This document shows, in pieces, positions 62,115-64,000 of a DNA stretch of 64,000 nucleotides. The DNA is taken from positions 1 through 64,000 of the forward strand of contig SZOS01000010.1 in NCBI GenBank assembly GCA_030263295.1, in the 5' to 3' direction. How positions within the stretch are numbered: the first letter of the stretch is position 1; each line of letters begins with the position of its first letter. A model generated the notes under the pieces. That model was not told where the DNA came from and made no database searches. It worked only from the letters and a program-made list of their open reading frames with translations. The DNA comes from Dokdonella_A sp014338185. Lineage in GTDB: Bacteria; Pseudomonadota; Gammaproteobacteria; Xanthomonadales; Rhodanobacteraceae. A program made the position numbers and the translations under genes.

Positions 62115-63005
62115 TCAGTCGTGGCCGCGATCACCGAGCAGCGTGGAGACGATCAGGTCCTCGATCCGCGTCCACCCGGGTTGGCCCGGCGCGATCACAT
62201 CGAAGTGCCCGCCGGGCAGTTCCAGCACCTGCGCCTTGCCTCCGCGGCGCTGGATGAGCCCGGCGTAGCGGTGTGCCTCGGCGGCGGTCAGCACCGCCGA
62301 AGCGACCAGGAACTGGCTGGCCGAGGTCGCCAGCAGTTGTTGCGGCGATGCCCAGCGATAGCGCTCGGGCCGTTGTGCGGGCGTGCCGCCCATCAGCGGC
62401 GCGATCACCGGCTTGCCGCAGATCTGCGCGTCGGCGCCGACCAGTCCGGCGAGGTCGGCCGGGCCATCGATCGCGAATGCGGCGTGGATCGGCAAGGGGT
62501 TGGCCACACCGATCTCGCGTTGCCGCCGCAGCTGGTCGCGCGCGGCGATCCACAGCGCCGCATGGGCACCGGCCGAGTGCCCGACCACGGCCACCCGTTG
62601 CAGATCCAGTGGATGGACGCGGGCCAGCGTGCGCAGCTGGTCGGTGGCCGCGCCCCAGTCGCGGAAGGTGCCGGGCCAGCCCGCGCCGGCATCCCCGACC
62701 TGGCGGTATTCGACATTCCAGGTGGCCACGCCGCGCGCGGCCAGCGCGCTGGCAATCGGCGCGGTCATGCGCACGCTGGCGAAGCCGCGGGTCCAGCAGC
62801 CGCCGTGCACGATGATCGCCACCGGGAACGGCCCCTTGCCGGCCGGCAGGCGCAGCTCGCCAAACTGCAAGGCATCGCGGCCGTACTTGGCCGTCACGGT
62901 CGCGGGTGAGGCCGGCAGCGCGTTGACCTCGCCCGGGCCGATCGCGGTGCCCGTGAGCGGAAACAGCAGCGCCACGCCCAGTGCGCTTGTTGCGAGCCAA
63001 TGCAT
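62115..63005 (-). CDS. Exported alpha/beta hydrolase (esterase/lipase-like)
   Basis: A 296-aa protein with an N-terminal signal peptide (MHWLATSALGVALLFPLTGTA). The oxyanion motif is HGGCW and the nucleophile elbow GHSAGA. The Asp/His of the triad are expected in the region after about residue 205, with His likely in PGGHFDVI. It resembles the hormone-sensitive-lipase/BD-FAE type esterases. The substrate is unknown. It is inserted on the minus strand between the kdsB operon and uvrC. The start ATG at 63005 gives the signal peptide. Confidence 0.85.
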   Translation of the reverse strand: MHWLATSALGVALLFPLTGTAIGPGEVNALPASPATVTAKYGRDALQFGELRLPAGKGPFPVAIIVHGGCWTRGFASVRMTAPIASALAARGVATWNVEYRQVGDAGAGWPGTFRDWGAATDQLRTLARVHPLDLQRVAVVGHSAGAHAALWIAARDQLRRQREIGVANPLPIHAAFAIDGPADLAGLVGADAQICGKPVIAPLMGGTPAQRPERYRWASPQQLLATSASQFLVASAVLTAAEAHRYAGLIQRRGGKAQVLELPGGHFDVIAPGQPGWTRIEDLIVSTLLGDRGHD

Positions 63006-63201
63006 GGTTCGTCCCCGGTGGTGATGGCGTCGTCGACCCGCGGTGGGCGCGCGCCGCATGGCGCTCGCGCACGCCGCCGTCGGTACGCCTGCATCGTGCC
63101 AGCGCGACCTGCTGCGGTGCACGCCGCGTTGCCGCAGCCGGGCTTGCGCCTGCGCCGGCCAGGTTGGCCGGGCGCTTGACGAGGCGGCATACAATCGCCG
63201 C

Positions 63202-64000
63202 GTGAGCGAGGCACCGCTTCCATTCGACGGCAAGGCCTTCGTGCGCACCCTGACCAGCGCGCCGGGCGTGTACCGCATGTTCGATGCGCGCGGCGAGTTG
63301 CTGTATGTGGGCAAGGCCGGCAACCTGCAGCGGCGGGTCGGCAGCTACTTCCTGCGGCCGCGGCTCGAGCCGCGCATCGCCGCGATGGTGGCGCAGGTCG
63401 CGCGCATGGAGACCACGCTCACGCGCACCGAGGCCGAGGCGCTGTTGCTCGAGGCCCAGCTCATCAAGACGCTCAAGCCGCGCTACAACATCGTGCTGCG
63501 CGACGACAAGAGCTATCCCTACATCCACCTGACCGGGCCCAAGGCCGCCGCGCGCGCGGCACCGGCCGGCGCCGAGGCGCCGCCGAGCGAGCGCTTTCCG
63601 CGGCTGGAGTTCCATCGCGGCGCGCGCGACGGCGGCGGCCGCTACTTCGGCCCGTTCCCGAGCGCCGGCGCGGTGCGCGAGACGCTCGACCTGATCCAGA
63701 AACTGTTCCGCCTGCGCAACTGCGAGGACAGCTACTTCCGCAATCGGTCGCGCCCGTGCCTGCAGTACCAGATCGGCCGCTGCACCGCGCCGTGCGTGGC
63801 TTACGTCGACCAGGCCGCCTACGGCGAACAGGTGCGCCATGCCCAGATGTTCCTCGACGGCAAGGCCGGCGCGGTCATGGACGAGCTCATCGCGCAGATG
63901 GAGGCGGCCAGTGCCGAACTCGCGTTCGAGCGCGCGGCTGCGATCCGCGACCAGATCGCCGCGGTCAAGCGCGTGCAGGCGCATCACTACGTGCAGGGTG
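63202..64000 (+). CDS. uvrC: Excinuclease ABC subunit C (5' part, runs off window)
   Basis: The first 266 residues of UvrC, which makes both incisions in nucleotide excision repair. The GIY-YIG nuclease domain begins PGVYRMFDARGELLYVGKAG and continues KPRYNIVLRDDKSYPYI. The cysteine-bearing segment YQIGRCTAPCVAYVD follows, and the UVR motif region (LAFERAAAIRDQIAAVKRV) is at the window edge. The start is GTG at 63202. The C-terminal RNase H-like nuclease and helix-hairpin-helix domains lie beyond the window. Confidence 0.95.
   Translation, partial: MSEAPLPFDGKAFVRTLTSAPGVYRMFDARGELLYVGKAGNLQRRVGSYFLRPRLEPRIAAMVAQVARMETTLTRTEAEALLLEAQLIKTLKPRYNIVLRDDKSYPYIHLTGPKAAARAAPAGAEAPPSERFPRLEFHRGARDGGGRYFGPFPSAGAVRETLDLIQKLFRLRNCEDSYFRNRSRPCLQYQIGRCTAPCVAYVDQAAYGEQVRHAQMFLDGKAGAVMDELIAQMEAASAELAFERAAAIRDQIAAVKRVQAHHYVQG

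Overview
The window is a contiguous stretch of GC-rich (roughly 70% by eye), densely coded chromosome from a gammaproteobacterium, most likely of the Xanthomonadales/Lysobacterales (for example Rhodanobacteraceae). This is inference from gene content: a TorF-type porin, a MetX-type acyltransferase rather than MetA, a 412-residue IspG, a Fur box of the AATGAGAAT...ATTCTC type, and secreted proteins with IFADSF/IFRDGF motifs. I see no insertion sequence, prophage, CRISPR array or rRNA operon. About 58 protein genes, one tRNA gene and a few regulatory or structural sites can be supported.

Layout. 1-3 kb: dacB (5' end cut by the window), serS, tRNA-Leu(CAA). 3-6.5 kb: metX, then a divergent three-gene phospholipid cassette (CDP-alcohol phosphatidyltransferase, CdsA, PlsC). 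6.6-10.8 kb: cytochrome c maturation genes ccmF-ccmG-ccmH-ccmI without ccmABCDE. 10.9-15 kb: putrescine ABC importer potF-potG-potH-potI. 15-20 kb: a porin, a lone GspE/PilB-type ATPase, a small membrane-anchored protein and a secreted beta-helix protein. 20-25 kb: split lipoate ligase (lplB-lplA), a Fur-box-preceded iron import cassette (c-type cytochrome, cupredoxin, FTR1), then deoB-deoD. 25-32 kb: small DUF2249 and FmdE-like proteins, an acyltransferase, a metallophosphoesterase joined to a kinase-UspA fusion, and a secreted S74-chaperone protein with a small partner. 31.6-36.6 kb: DUF985 cupin, hslO (Hsp33), mfd. 36.8-41 kb: RND efflux adaptor and pump. 41-47.5 kb: GNAT, YjbR-like protein, CDF transporter, CPA2 and NhaD antiporters, wax ester synthase/DGAT. 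47.5-52 kb: a GH9-GH18 fusion enzyme and an aldehyde dehydrogenase. 52-56.9 kb: ECF sigma factor, Ser/Thr kinase with TPR-like tail, xseA. 57-64 kb: phospholipase D-type synthase, ispG, EamA exporter, kdsB with a low-molecular-weight tyrosine phosphatase, an alpha/beta hydrolase, and the start of uvrC.

How genes work together. Most of the window is housekeeping: translation, envelope synthesis, DNA repair, isoprenoids and nucleoside salvage. The accessory parts of most interest are a bifunctional GH9-GH18 glycosidase that suggests single-chain degradation of chitin or chitosan; an FTR1 iron permease cassette in which a monoheme c-type protein stands where FtrA/P19 would be expected; a kinase-UspA fusion two bases behind a metallophosphoesterase; and an S74 self-processing chaperone domain on a signal-peptide-bearing protein with no phage genes nearby. 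No computation was run. Family calls rest on motifs read by eye, and start sites were chosen from overlaps, Shine-Dalgarno-like sequences and family lengths.
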